Notes: generated by a model from the letters alone, not told the origin. A DNA stretch of 38,636 nt from Coriobacteriia bacterium (GCA_016933785.1 JAFGAG010000072.1:1-38636), one strand, 5' to 3'. Numbered from the stretch's first letter, positions 17,248 to 27,666 are shown. Translations and numbers: made by a program.

Positions 17248-18825
17248 GTGAGGACATCCGTCAAATCTATCGCACTGGCCATGGCACTGATACTTGGCGT
17301 CGTGGCTTTGCCGGGATGCTCCACGGGTGGCGAACCCGGAGGAACCGACGCGCCGGCCGAAGCGACGCTCAGTGAGACCTTCACTTTCGCCCAGGGTGCC
17401 GATCCCCGGGGCCTCGACCCGGCCCGCATCGACGACCTTGAATCCGCCAAGCCGATCGGCAACATATACGAAGGGCTGACGAAGTACGCCGCGGACTCCA
17501 CTGAGATAGAGCCATGTCTCGCAGAGAGCTGGACGATCAGCGACGACGGCCTGAGCTACACGTTCGAGCTCCGTGAAGGCGTCACGTTCCACGACGGCAC
17601 CGACTTCAACGCCGAAGCCGTGAAGTTCAACATCGATCGTCAACTACCGCCGCTGGTGGATGACGACATGCCGTACGCCTCGTTCACCTTCGGTACCGTG
17701 AGACAGGTCGTCGTCGAGGACGAGTACACCGTGCGCATCGACCTCACCCAGAAGAACACGGCGTTCCTTGCCAACCTCGCAATGAGCATGGCGGCGCCGA
17801 TGGTGAGCCCCGCGGCGCTCAAGGCGGGTGGCAACTCGGTCATGGATGCGCCGGTGGGCACTGGTCCCTACCGGTTCGTTGAGTGGAACAAGGGCGAGGA
17901 TCTGGTGCTCGTGCGCAACGAGGAGTACTGGGGCGAGCCCGCAAAGACCAACAACATCGTGTTCCGCTTCATCACCGACAACTCGGCCCGCGTGCTCGCG
18001 CTCAACAACGGCGAGGTCGATATGATCGACGGTATCGACGCGACCGTGGTGGATACGATCACCGGCGCCGGCAACGAACTCTTCGAGGCACCCGGCATGA
18101 ACGTCAACTACATGGCGTACAACACGACCCGGTCGATCTTTGCCGACGCTGCGAGCAGGAAGGCCTTCTCGCAGGCTGTGAACGTGGACGAGTTGGTGCA
18201 GAGTCTCTATCAGGGCTATTCAGAGACCGCAACGACCATTCTGCCGACTTTCATGCCCGGCTTCGACTCTTCGGTGGAGCAACCGGGCTACGACCCGGAG
18301 GCCGCCAAGGCTGGTCTTGCAGCAGCTGGCATCACCACGGTCCACATGATCACCTACACGAACCCCCGGCCGTACAATGCGGCCACAGGGGCATCCCTTG
18401 CCGCCGCCATCCAGGGCTACCTGCAGAAGGTCGGCGTCGAGTGCACGATCGACACCTTCGACTGGACCACCTACAAGGAGAAGGTCAAGGCGGGCGATTA
18501 CGACGTCGCCTTCTACGGATGGATCGGTGACAACGGTGACCCCGACAACTTCCTCAACCTGCTCGCGGACAGCGATCCGAACCTGAACCTCGCGCGGTGG
18601 GACGACGCCACCTACCAGCAGATGATCAAAGACGCGCTCGCCCTTCCCAACGGCGCCGATCGCAACGCAGCCTACGCCGCGTGTGAGAAGTACGTGGCCG
18701 AGCGCTCTGTGTGGTTGGTGATCTCGCACGCGAAGCAGCAGGCTGCATTCCGGCCCGGTGTGCGCGACTTCGTCTATCACGCCACCGGCAACCTCTACCT
18801 TGCGGACGCTGTGGTGGAGCAGTAG
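17248..18825 (+). CDS. Family 5 extracellular solute-binding lipoprotein (peptide ABC transporter), copy 1
   Basis: Lipobox VVALPGC; ADPRGLDPA...YEGLTKY...LAESWTISDDGLSYTFELREGVTFHDGTDFNAEAVKFNIDR; GTG start with AAGGGAG upstream. Confidence 0.94.
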   Translation: MRTSVKSIALAMALILGVVALPGCSTGGEPGGTDAPAEATLSETFTFAQGADPRGLDPARIDDLESAKPIGNIYEGLTKYAADSTEIEPCLAESWTISDDGLSYTFELREGVTFHDGTDFNAEAVKFNIDRQLPPLVDDDMPYASFTFGTVRQVVVEDEYTVRIDLTQKNTAFLANLAMSMAAPMVSPAALKAGGNSVMDAPVGTGPYRFVEWNKGEDLVLVRNEEYWGEPAKTNNIVFRFITDNSARVLALNNGEVDMIDGIDATVVDTITGAGNELFEAPGMNVNYMAYNTTRSIFADAASRKAFSQAVNVDELVQSLYQGYSETATTILPTFMPGFDSSVEQPGYDPEAAKAGLAAAGITTVHMITYTNPRPYNAATGASLAAAIQGYLQKVGVECTIDTFDWTTYKEKVKAGDYDVAFYGWIGDNGDPDNFLNLLADSDPNLNLARWDDATYQQMIKDALALPNGADRNAAYAACEKYVAERSVWLVISHAKQQAAFRPGVRDFVYHATGNLYLADAVVEQ

Positions 18826-18835
18826 CACGGAACGC

Positions 18836-18856
18836 CCCGGAGCGTCAGTCTCCGGG
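18836..18856. terminator. Hairpin between convergent SBP1 and oppF-like ends
   Basis: CCCGGAG-CGTCAGT-CTCCGGG overlapping the oppF stop; no T tract. Confidence 0.4.
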
Positions 18857-19831
18857 ATGCAGGTAGCAAGCGACCAAGTGGCCGGGGGACACCTCACGCA
18901 GAGGTGGCATCTCCACGTCGCAGTCGCATCCCACACAATCACTCTTCGCGTAGCAGCGACTGGCGAAGCGGCAGCCCGGCTTGGGGTCGATCGGGCTGGT
19001 GACGTCGCCCTCCAGCAGGATCCGCTCGGTGCGCAGCGCGGGATTCGTGACCGGTATCGCCGAGAGAAGCGCCTTGGTGTACGGGTGAAGCGGGTTGCTG
19101 TACAGCTCGCGCTTGGGGGCTACCTCCACGAGCTTGCCCAGGTACATCACGCCGACACGGTCGGAGATGTGCTTGACCACGTTGAGGCCGTGAGCGATGA
19201 ACAGGTAGGTCAGGCCGAACTCCTCTGACAGGTCGTCAAGCAGGTTGAGCACCTGCGCCTGGATCGACACGTCGAGCGCCGAGACCGGCTCGTCACACAC
19301 GATGAGCTTGGGCTCCATCGCAAGCGCGCGCGCGATTCCCACGCGCTGCCGCTGGCCGCCGGAGAACTCATGCGGGAACCGGTTGCGGTAGTTCGCCGAG
19401 AGACCGACCGCATTCAGCAGGTACCCCACGCGGTCGTCGATCTTCTCGGCGGGTTGGAGTCTGTTGACACGGATGGGCTCGGCGATGATGTCGCCCACCG
19501 GCATCCGCGGGTTCAGACTGGCGTACGGATCCTGGAAGATCAGCTGGATGTCCCGGCAGTACCGTCGACGCTCCTGCGGGCGCAGCTTAGCGAGGTCGAC
19601 GCCCCCGTACACGATCTCGCCCGCGGTCGGCGTGTAGAGATCCACCAACAGCTTGCCCACCGTAGTCTTACCGCACCCCGATTCCCCAACGAGTCCGAAC
19701 GTCTCGCCAGGGAAGATGTCGAGCGATAGGTCATCCACAGCCTTGAGCACCGATGTCGTGCGCCCGAGCAGATCGCGGTCCATGGTGAAGTGCTTCGAGA
19801 GGTGGCGCAGGCTGATCAACGGCTCGGTCAC
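18845..19831 (-). CDS. Oligopeptide/dipeptide ABC transporter ATP-binding protein (OppF-like)
   Basis: [39 protein letters not shown]-terminal Cys-rich [22 protein letters not shown] start at 19831 overlapping the upstream stop. Confidence 0.93.
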   Translation of the reverse strand: MTEPLISLRHLSKHFTMDRDLLGRTTSVLKAVDDLSLDIFPGETFGLVGESGCGKTTVGKLLVDLYTPTAGEIVYGGVDLAKLRPQERRRYCRDIQLIFQDPYASLNPRMPVGDIIAEPIRVNRLQPAEKIDDRVGYLLNAVGLSANYRNRFPHEFSGGQRQRVGIARALAMEPKLIVCDEPVSALDVSIQAQVLNLLDDLSEEFGLTYLFIAHGLNVVKHISDRVGVMYLGKLVEVAPKRELYSNPLHPYTKALLSAIPVTNPALRTERILLEGDVTSPIDPKPGCRFASRCYAKSDCVGCDCDVEMPPLREVSPGHLVACYLHPGD

Positions 19832-20889
19832 TGCCGCACCTCCGTCACGTCGACGAAGCAGCGGAGCTTGCGACCGTCCGCGCGCTCGACAAGCGGCGGC
19901 ATCTCGCGGACGCACTGCTCGGTGCGGTAATCGCAGCGGGGGGCGAATGCACACCCCGTGGGCAGGTTGAGCGGATTGGGGACCATGCCCCGGATCATGT
20001 AGAGCGGCTCATCGCTCTCGGTCTCATCCATACCAGGGATGGACTCGAGCAGCCCGAGGGTATAGGGGTGCAGCGGCTGCTCGAAGAGATCCTCCGCGCA
20101 CGCCTCCTCGACCACCTGCCCGCAGTACATCACGACGACACGATCTGCCGTCTCCGCCACCACACCGAGGTCGTGGGTGATCAGGATGACGGCCATACCG
20201 ATCTTCTCTCGCAGTTCGGCGAGCAGAGCGAGGATCTGCGCCTGGATCGTCACGTCGAGGGCAGTGGTCGGCTCGTCGGCGATGAGCACATCGGGGTCGC
20301 ACGACAGCGCCATGGCGGTCATCACACGCTGGCGCATGCCGCCCGACATCTGATGAGGGTAGTCTTTGACGCGCTTCTCCGGGCTCGGAATACCCACGAG
20401 GCGCAGCATCTCGATGGCCCGCTCGGCGGCAGCCTTCTTGTCCAGCTTGAGGTGGGTGCGGATGCTCTCGGTCAACTGATCCTCGATCGTGAAGACCGGG
20501 TTCAGGCTCGTCATCGGCTCCTGGAAGATCATCGAGATGTGGTTGCCGCGGACGTCGCGCATCTCCCGGGCCGGCAGCTTCAGCAGATCCTTGCCCCGGT
20601 ACACGACCTCGCCCGCGGCTACGCGACCCGGTGCCTGCAGCAGACGCATCGCTGAGAGTGCGGCCACGCTCTTGCCGGAACCCGACTCCCCCACGATCGC
20701 AAGCACCTCACCTTCGCGGACCGTGAAGCTGACGTCGCGCACTGCGCGAACGGTCCCGCGTTTCATCACGAACTCGGTGGAGAGGTCGCGCACGTCGAGG
20801 ATGACCGGCCGGCCGTCGCAGCGCGACGGCGTGCGCGTCACGTCGATGGCCATGGGCCCGCCGCTCATGCCGGTGTCTGGTGTCGTCAT
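19828..20889 (-). CDS. Oligopeptide/dipeptide ABC transporter ATP-binding protein (OppD-like)
   Basis: [52 protein letters not shown]. Confidence 0.93.
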   Translation of the reverse strand: MTTPDTGMSGGPMAIDVTRTPSRCDGRPVILDVRDLSTEFVMKRGTVRAVRDVSFTVREGEVLAIVGESGSGKSVAALSAMRLLQAPGRVAAGEVVYRGKDLLKLPAREMRDVRGNHISMIFQEPMTSLNPVFTIEDQLTESIRTHLKLDKKAAAERAIEMLRLVGIPSPEKRVKDYPHQMSGGMRQRVMTAMALSCDPDVLIADEPTTALDVTIQAQILALLAELREKIGMAVILITHDLGVVAETADRVVVMYCGQVVEEACAEDLFEQPLHPYTLGLLESIPGMDETESDEPLYMIRGMVPNPLNLPTGCAFAPRCDYRTEQCVREMPPLVERADGRKLRCFVDVTEVRQ

Positions 20890-20898
20890 CGCACGCCC

Positions 20899-21891
20899 CT
20901 ACTTGATCCGCGCACGGGGGTCGAGCGCATCGCGCAGACCATCGCCGAGCAGGTTGAACGCGAGCACCGTCGCGGTGATGGCCATGCCCGGATACAGCAG
21001 CGTGTGCGGCGCCTGGAAGATGAAGCCACGCGCACGGCCGAGCATGTCGCCCCACTCAGGCTGTGGTGGCTGTACGCCGAGGCCAAGGAATCCCAGCGCG
21101 GCGGTGTCGAGTATGGCGCTCGAGATACCGAGCGTGGCACGGACGATGATCACCGAGAGCGCATTGGGAAGCACGTGCCGGAAGATGATCCGGGCGTCCG
21201 ACAGGCCGACCACATGCGCGGCGGCGATGTAGTCGTTCTCTTTGATGGACAGGATGTTGCCGCGCACGATGCGTGCGTACTCGGGAATCGAGACAAGCCC
21301 GATAGCGATGACAGCCTTGTCGATGCCTTTGCCCAGCGCCGCCATGAGCGTGATCGCGAGCAGGATGGACGGGACGGCGAGCATCATGTCCATGAGCCGC
21401 ATGATCACCGTGTCCACCCAGCCGCCCGCGTAGCCAGCGATCGCACCGAGGATGATGCCGGTCGTAAGTGCGATCGACACCGCGAGCAGACCGACGGTGA
21501 GGGAGACGCGGGTCCCCGCGATGACCCTGCTGAAGATGTCCATGCCGAGCTGATCGGTCCCAAACCAGTGCTCCGCGCTCGGCGGCTTGAGCGCGTTGGA
21601 CATCTCGGTCTCGATCGGGTTGTAGGGCGTGATATACGGCCCGATGACCGCGATGACCACGAGCGCTGTGATGAACACAAGGCTCACGAGTGCCGCCCTG
21701 TTGGCCCGCAGGCTACGCCACATCTCGAGCCATTGATTCTCGGGCTTGTCGTGCAGCGTCTCGTCGTGTTCGTAGACGGGAATCTCTCCGTCCGGAAGCG
21801 CGATGCCCATCGCGAAGGTCTCATCGGCCTTCTGGCTCTCGCTTCCCCTCATCGGGACCTCGTCGACCGAGGATTGGTTCCACTCACTCAT
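20899..21891 (-). CDS. Peptide ABC transporter permease (OppC-like)
   Basis: GTDQLGMDIFSRVIAGTRVSL...EAANVVGLSDARIIFRHVLPN-type EAA motif...LGVQPPQPEWGDML. Confidence 0.93.
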   Translation of the reverse strand: MSEWNQSSVDEVPMRGSESQKADETFAMGIALPDGEIPVYEHDETLHDKPENQWLEMWRSLRANRAALVSLVFITALVVIAVIGPYITPYNPIETEMSNALKPPSAEHWFGTDQLGMDIFSRVIAGTRVSLTVGLLAVSIALTTGIILGAIAGYAGGWVDTVIMRLMDMMLAVPSILLAITLMAALGKGIDKAVIAIGLVSIPEYARIVRGNILSIKENDYIAAAHVVGLSDARIIFRHVLPNALSVIIVRATLGISSAILDTAALGFLGLGVQPPQPEWGDMLGRARGFIFQAPHTLLYPGMAITATVLAFNLLGDGLRDALDPRARIK

Positions 21892-21894
21892 GGG

Positions 21895-22914
21895 TCACCG
21901 CTCCTTCTTCGACGAGTACTTGATGCGTGGGTCGAGCGACGCGTACGCCAGGTCTGCCACGAGGTTGATCGTCACGAAGATGACCGCGACCAGGAGCACG
22001 ATGCCCTGGACCACGGGAAAGTCCGATTTCAGGATGCAGTCGACGGTGAACTTGCCGATGCCCGGCCATGAGAACACGCTCTCGGTGAGTAGCGCGCCCC
22101 CGAGCAGGGAGCCGAACTGTAATCCGATGACGGTAGTCACCGGGATGAGTGACGGGCGCAGCGCGTGCTTGCCGATGACCTTCGTTTCGGCGATGCCCTT
22201 TGCGCGTGCCGTTCGGATGTAGTCCTGGCTGAGCGTCTCAAGCATCGATGATCGGGTCATGCGCGTGATGATCGCCATCGAGTACATGCCGAGCGCGAGC
22301 GCAGGCAGGACAAGGTGCTCTAGTGCGTTGCCGAACGCGGTCCAGTTGCCTTCGATGATCGCGTCGACCATGTAAAACCCAGTCACTTCGACAGGCTTGA
22401 GAAGGACGTCGATGCGGCCCCCGGACGGAAACCAGTGCAGGAAGCCGCTGAAGAACATGATGAACAGGATGCCAAGCCAGAAGATCGGTATCGAGACGCC
22501 CACGAGGGCGAACAGCGACCCCGCGGCGTCGAAGATCGAGTTCTTCTTGACCGCCGCGATCACACCGAGCCCGATGCCGACGATCGAGGCGAAGATGATA
22601 GCGGCGATCGCGAGCTCGATAGTGGCCGGAAAGCGGGCGAATATCTCCTCGGTCACCGGCGTCTTGGTGTAGTAGGAAGTGCCCAGGTCGCCTTTGAGGG
22701 CGCCGCTGAGGTAGTTGAAGTACTGGGTGATGACGGGCTCGTTCAGACCGTTCACCTCGCGCCATGCCTCGATCTTCTCGATGGTCGCATGCTGACCGAG
22801 CACGATCGGCGCCGGATCGGGCGAGAAGACGCGCATGAGGGCGAACACGATGATGGAGACCCCGATCATCACCGGGACCACCATGAAGACTCTCTTGATG
22901 ACGTACTTCAACAT
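21895..22914 (-). CDS. Peptide ABC transporter permease (OppB-like)
   Basis: MLKYVIKRVFMVVPVMIGVSIIVFALMRV...LGTSYYTKTPVTEEI...YIRTARAKGIAETKVIGKHALRPSLIPVTTVIG. Confidence 0.94.
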   Translation of the reverse strand: MLKYVIKRVFMVVPVMIGVSIIVFALMRVFSPDPAPIVLGQHATIEKIEAWREVNGLNEPVITQYFNYLSGALKGDLGTSYYTKTPVTEEIFARFPATIELAIAAIIFASIVGIGLGVIAAVKKNSIFDAAGSLFALVGVSIPIFWLGILFIMFFSGFLHWFPSGGRIDVLLKPVEVTGFYMVDAIIEGNWTAFGNALEHLVLPALALGMYSMAIITRMTRSSMLETLSQDYIRTARAKGIAETKVIGKHALRPSLIPVTTVIGLQFGSLLGGALLTESVFSWPGIGKFTVDCILKSDFPVVQGIVLLVAVIFVTINLVADLAYASLDPRIKYSSKKER

Positions 22915-22947
22915 ATGCGGTCGCCTTCATGCGGGACTGCGAACGAT

Positions 22948-22980
22948 GCAGCCGGGAACCGTGCTGCGGCTCCCGGCTGC
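22948..22980 (-). promoter_or_regulatory. Strong hairpin between SBP2 and oppB-like gene
   Basis: GCAGCCGGGA ... TCCCGGCTGC, perfect 10-bp arms, in the SBP-permease intergenic gap. Confidence 0.6.
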
Positions 22981-23007
22981 GACCGCGTCGTTCGTCAGTC
23001 GTTCACC

Positions 23008-24597
23008 CTACTGCGCTTCGACAACCGCGTTCTTGAGGAACACGTTGCCTGTCTGGTGATACACGAAGCCGGACACCTGCGGCCTGAAAGCAGCAAGCGT
23101 CTTGGCGTGGGAGATGGGCAGCCAGATCGCGCGCTCGGCCACGTACTTCTCCATCTCGCCGTAAGCGGCGTTGCGCTCGTCGCCGTTGGGGAGCAGGAGC
23201 GCGTCTCTGATCATCTGCTGGTAGGTCGGGTCCTCCCAGCGGGCCACGTTCATGGTCGGATCCGGGTCGGACAGCAGGTTCATGAAGTTGTCCGGGTCGC
23301 CGTTGTCGCCGATCCAGCCGTAGTAGCAGATGTCGTAGTCACCAGCGCGGACCTTCTCCTTGTAGGTGGTCCAGTCGAAGGTGTCGATCGTGCACTCGAC
23401 GCCCACCTTCTGGAGGTAGCCCTGGATGGCGGTGGCCAGCGCAACACCGGTGGCGGCGTTGTACGGGCGCGGGTTGGTGTAGGCGATCATGTGGACCTTG
23501 GTGATGCCAGCGGCCGCAAGACCGGCCTTGGCGGCTTCGGGATCGTACTCGACCTGCTTGACCGTGGCGTCAAAGCCCGGTACGAAGGTCGGCAGGATCG
23601 TGTCGGCCACATCCGAGTAGCCCTGGTACAGACTCGTCACGAGCTCCTCGCGGTCGATCGCCTGCGAGAACGCGATACGAGCGGCCTGGTCCTTGAACAG
23701 CGAGGTCGTGGTGTTGTAGGCCATGTAGTTGATGTTCATACCTTCGGCCTCGAACAGCTCGTTGCCGGCACCGGTGATCTGGTCGACGACGGTTGCGTCG
23801 ATACCGTCGATCATGTCGACCTCGCCGTTGTTGAGCGCAAGCACACGGGCCGAGTTGTCAGCGATGAAGCGGAACACGATGTTCTTGGTCTTTGCGGGCT
23901 CGCCCCAGTACTCCTCGTTGCGCACCAGCACGACGTTCTCGCCCTTGTTCCACTCGACGAACTTGTACGGGCCAGTACCGACCGGGCTCTCCATGACCGA
24001 GTTGCTGCCGGCCTCGAGTGCCGCCGGGCTGACGATCGGGGCGGCCATGCTCATCGCAAGGTTGGCAAGGAACGCCGTGTTGGGAGCGGTGAGGTTGATC
24101 GTGACCGTGTAGTCGTCGACCACCTCGACGTCCTTGACCGAACCAAAGACGAAACCAGCGTAGCCCATCTCCTCGGTGACGAGCGGCGGGAGCTGGCGGT
24201 CGATGTTGAACTTGACGGCCTCGGCGTTGAAGTCGGTGCCGTCGTGGAACTTCACGCCTTCGCGGAGCTTGAAGGTGTAGCTCAGACCGTCGTCGGTGAT
24301 CGTCCATGACTCGGCCAGGCTCGGCTCCACCTCGGTGGAGTCGTCGTTGTACTTGAGCAGTCCTTCGTAGATGTTGACGATGATCTTGGAAGACTCGCCG
24401 TCATCCACCAACGCCGGGTCCAGACCGCGCGGATCAGCCCCCTGTGCGTAGGTGAACGTCTCGGCGAACGTCGCCTCGGCCGGCTCTTCAGCCGCCGGCT
24501 CCTCCTCGGGCGCCTCTTCCGCCGCACAGCCGGCGAGGGCTGTCACGACAAGCGCGAGGGCGAGCATGAGCGAAAGAAGACGTACAGACTTCTTCAT
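23008..24597 (-). CDS. Family 5 extracellular solute-binding lipoprotein (peptide ABC transporter), copy 2
   Basis: Lipobox VTALAGC; extensive near-identity with the 17248-18825 product. Confidence 0.95.
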   Translation of the reverse strand: MKKSVRLLSLMLALALVVTALAGCAAEEAPEEEPAAEEPAEATFAETFTYAQGADPRGLDPALVDDGESSKIIVNIYEGLLKYNDDSTEVEPSLAESWTITDDGLSYTFKLREGVKFHDGTDFNAEAVKFNIDRQLPPLVTEEMGYAGFVFGSVKDVEVVDDYTVTINLTAPNTAFLANLAMSMAAPIVSPAALEAGSNSVMESPVGTGPYKFVEWNKGENVVLVRNEEYWGEPAKTKNIVFRFIADNSARVLALNNGEVDMIDGIDATVVDQITGAGNELFEAEGMNINYMAYNTTTSLFKDQAARIAFSQAIDREELVTSLYQGYSDVADTILPTFVPGFDATVKQVEYDPEAAKAGLAAAGITKVHMIAYTNPRPYNAATGVALATAIQGYLQKVGVECTIDTFDWTTYKEKVRAGDYDICYYGWIGDNGDPDNFMNLLSDPDPTMNVARWEDPTYQQMIRDALLLPNGDERNAAYGEMEKYVAERAIWLPISHAKTLAAFRPQVSGFVYHQTGNVFLKNAVVEAQ

Positions 24598-24640
24598 GCT
24601 CCATCAATCCTTCCCTGTCTGGTCCCGCGTGAGTATTCGT

Positions 24641-24660
24641 CCACCGCTCGGTAGCGGTGG
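24641..24660 (-). promoter_or_regulatory. Leader hairpin upstream of SBP2
   Basis: CCACCGCT-CGGT-AGCGGTGG, perfect 8-bp arms with tetraloop, 44 nt upstream of the SBP2 start. Confidence 0.4.
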
Positions 24661-24757
24661 CCTCAGAAAGTGTAACGCAGCGCGACTGGACACGGAACGG
24701 CGCGTATCGCACGATCACCCCCCGCGGCAGGCACGGAGTGCGTCGCGGACCGGTCGT

Positions 24758-25351
24758 CTACCCGTGCGTCCTGCCTCTCGGGTACAGAATGCGCTCGGCA
24801 GCATACGCGACGCGTGGGTAAGCGAGGGCCTGCAGGCCCTCGGTCGCGGCGTCACCTTGAGCGATCGCGATCGAGACCGCGGGCGCGGCGACCAGCGTGC
24901 AGCGCCGCAACACGAGAAGCGGGAGCGCACCGAAGACGACCGCGTTTGCGAGTCCCGTTGCCGCGCCCACGCCCATCAGCATCGCCGAGGCGAGTGCCAT
25001 CGCCAACCAGAACGGTGCGCCACCCTCGGTCAGCCGGTATACGAACATGTGGAACCATCCATGCGTGTACGATTCGAGCAACCCGCTCTGGATCGGGAGC
25101 CATGCGATGACTCCCACGACACCTGCGGTGGCTGCGAGCAGGCCCGCCGGAAACCGTCGTGCGGCCTCGATCGCACCGGCCTCGGCACGCGCGAGCAGCG
25201 CCTCATCGATCTCGCCGACGTGTTCGACTCTGACGCCGACGAGGCGGGCGAGCGGCACCCAAAGCTTCACCGGACCGCCGAAGACGAGACGAAGCCACGC
25301 CCGCTCTGTGCGTTCGATCGGCAGGGGCTCGTGCCCGTCGTCCGTATCCAT
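24758..25351 (-). CDS. Hypothetical integral membrane protein
   Basis: About three hydrophobic segments (GLLAATAGVVGVIAWL, FWLAMALASAMLMGVG, LANAVVFGALPLLVL); ATG at 25351 or 25384. Confidence 0.65.
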   Translation of the reverse strand: MDTDDGHEPLPIERTERAWLRLVFGGPVKLWVPLARLVGVRVEHVGEIDEALLARAEAGAIEAARRFPAGLLAATAGVVGVIAWLPIQSGLLESYTHGWFHMFVYRLTEGGAPFWLAMALASAMLMGVGAATGLANAVVFGALPLLVLRRCTLVAAPAVSIAIAQGDAATEGLQALAYPRVAYAAERILYPRGRTHG

Positions 25352-25536
25352 GGGGCGCCTTCCGGTCCGGTGAGCAGGTCTCACCTCTCCATCGGATGAT
25401 AGCGCCGCCGGCTTGACGCCGGGGCTGGATCGACGCCGCGCCAGGTTTTCGTCCGTGGCCGGTTGGGGTATACCAGGAAACGGCGCGCCGACCCGTCCGG
25501 CACGCCATCCGTATGTCTGAGATCAGGGGGAACCAT

Positions 25537-26292
25537 ATGACGCCAGCGGGACAGCCAGTGCTGCAGGTCCTCGCACTCACCAAGCGCTACGGTGACCTTG
25601 AGGCCGTTGCGGGCATCGACTTCGAAGTCGCCGCAGGTGAGATCTTCGCGCTGATCGGTCCGAACGGAGCGGGCAAGACGACCACGCTCAGGATGGTCGC
25701 GACGATCCTCAAGCCCACATCAGGCGAGATCCTCGCCAACGGCTGCGACGCCGTGGCCGATCCCGACCGCATGCGCCAGCAGATCTCGTATCTGCCCGAG
25801 GAGGCCGGCGCGTACAAGAACCTGAAGGCGATCGACTACCTCAGGTTCGTAGCCGACATCTTCTTCGAGGATCGTGAGCGAGCCGCTCGGGCCGTGGCGG
25901 TCGGCCGCGAGGTCTCCGGCCTCGGCGACCGTCTTGACGACAAACTCGGCTCCTACTCGAAGGGCATGACGCGGAAGTTGCTTCTCGCCCGAACAGTGAT
26001 GACCGAGCCCGCCCTTGCGATCCTCGATGAGCCGACGAGCGGGCTTGACGTCATCAACGCGATCGAGCTGCGGGAACGGATCAAACAGATGGCGCGCGAC
26101 GGCATGTCGGTACTGCTGTCGAGCCACAACATGCTCGAGATCGAGTACCTCTCCGACCGTGTCGCGATGATCGCTGCTGGTCGCATCCACGCCACCGGCA
26201 CACCGGCGGAGCTCAAGGAGCGCTACAGTGCCGAGAACCTCGAGCAGGTCTTCGCCCAGGTGGCACGCGATGGCAAGGAGGTCGTGCGATGA
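25537..26292 (+). CDS. ABC exporter ATP-binding protein (NatA-like)
   Basis: GPNGAGKTTTLRMVATILKPTSGEI, SYLPEEAGAYKNLKAIDYL, YSKGMTRKLLLARTV, LAILDEPTSGLD; ATG at 25537 after AGGGGG. Confidence 0.92.
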   Translation: MTPAGQPVLQVLALTKRYGDLEAVAGIDFEVAAGEIFALIGPNGAGKTTTLRMVATILKPTSGEILANGCDAVADPDRMRQQISYLPEEAGAYKNLKAIDYLRFVADIFFEDRERAARAVAVGREVSGLGDRLDDKLGSYSKGMTRKLLLARTVMTEPALAILDEPTSGLDVINAIELRERIKQMARDGMSVLLSSHNMLEIEYLSDRVAMIAAGRIHATGTPAELKERYSAENLEQVFAQVARDGKEVVR

Positions 26293-27590
26293 GGCGCTTC
26301 CTGGTCCTGCTCAAGAAGGAACTCGGCGAGCTGATCAATCTGCAGACGCTCCTTCCGTTCGCCGTGGTCGTCCTGATGTTCATGGGCCTCGGTCAGACGC
26401 TCTCCTCGGTGAACGCGGAGGCGGACGCTTCAGTGGTGGTTGCGGTCGCCGATCGCGACGGTGGTGTGCTCGCGGGAGTGGTCACGGCGGCACTCGAGCA
26501 GGCTGGTCTCGAACCGGTGGCGGTGACGTCTACGATCGACGACTCCACCGCTGCGGATATCTTGGACGAAGCGGGCGCCGACATCGCTGTCGAGATCCCC
26601 GAGGGGTTCTCAGCCGCCCTCGCGGCCGGCGAGCAGCAGCACGTTGAGTCGTGGGCGCGCGTCCGCAACTTCTCGATCGTCGGCAACCAGGACATCGCTG
26701 CCCTCGGGACCGCGCTCGAGGTCGTGAACTCCACGGTCGCGGCGGCTATCGGCGCTGAAGCGGCGCCAGACGTTCCGCCCGTGATGCTGCAGCGACCCGT
26801 CATTACATCCGAGCACGTCATGGTAGGCGACAACACCGCGGAGGCCTCAGCGTCCGCAGTGATGGGCTTTGTCAGTCAGCAGACGATGTTCATCCCCATC
26901 GTGCTCTTCCTGGTCATCGTGTTCGCAGCGCAGATGATCGCAACCGCGGTTGCGACCGAGAAGGAGAACAAGACGCTGGAGACGCTTCTCTCCTACCCCG
27001 TCAGCCGCACGAGCATCGTCACGTCGAAGATGGTGGCCGCCGGACTCGTCGCACTCCTGGCGGCCGGTGCATACATGTTCGGCATGTCCGAGTACATGAA
27101 CGGCATCGAGAGCAGCTTCAGCGGCGGCCCGGGATCGGAGGCCGCTCTCCAGGCCTCCGATGCGGTGATGCGGCAACTCGGCCTCACGTTCAGTACGAGC
27201 GACTATCTGATGCTGGGCCTCACGCTCTTCGCGAGCATCCTGACCGCGCTCGCTATCGCGATCATCCTCGGGGCGTTCGCCGAGAACGTGAAGTCGGTCG
27301 GCACGCTCATCATGCCGCTCATGGTACTGCTGCTGATCCCGTACTTCCTGACGATGTTCCTCGACCTCTCGGTGCTGCCGGACGCGGCACGTTATGCGGT
27401 GCTCGCGATACCGTTCACCTATCCATTCATCACCGGCCCCAACCTTTTCCTCGGCAACTACGGGATCGTCTGGTGGGGCATCGGCTACCAGCTCGTGTGG
27501 TTTGCGATCTTCGTCACGATGGCCGCACGCGTCTTCTCGAGCGATCGCATCCTCACGATGAAGCTGTCCTGGGGTCGCAAGAAGAAGTGA
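26289..27590 (+). CDS. ABC-2 type permease (NatB-like)
   Basis: N-terminal TM, large extracytoplasmic domain, then VFAAQMIATAVATEKENKTLETLLSYPVSRTSIVTSKMVA. Confidence 0.9.
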   Translation: MRRFLVLLKKELGELINLQTLLPFAVVVLMFMGLGQTLSSVNAEADASVVVAVADRDGGVLAGVVTAALEQAGLEPVAVTSTIDDSTAADILDEAGADIAVEIPEGFSAALAAGEQQHVESWARVRNFSIVGNQDIAALGTALEVVNSTVAAAIGAEAAPDVPPVMLQRPVITSEHVMVGDNTAEASASAVMGFVSQQTMFIPIVLFLVIVFAAQMIATAVATEKENKTLETLLSYPVSRTSIVTSKMVAAGLVALLAAGAYMFGMSEYMNGIESSFSGGPGSEAALQASDAVMRQLGLTFSTSDYLMLGLTLFASILTALAIAIILGAFAENVKSVGTLIMPLMVLLLIPYFLTMFLDLSVLPDAARYAVLAIPFTYPFITGPNLFLGNYGIVWWGIGYQLVWFAIFVTMAARVFSSDRILTMKLSWGRKKK

Positions 27591-27666
27591 TCGTGATGGT
27601 CGCGGCCCGCTTTGAGGCGCCGCGACGGATGTGTCCGTTGGCCCGTGGTGTTCGGGCACAAGATCT

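Noticed and set aside
21004-22071. 355-aa plus-strand ORF
   Set aside because: Antisense shadow of oppC/oppB; dominated by Arg/Asp/His.
22435-24309. 624-aa plus-strand ORF in the track
   Set aside because: Antisense to the clear oppB-like and SBP2 genes; composition (His/Asp/Arg-rich, no domain text) is typical of a shadow ORF in high-GC DNA.
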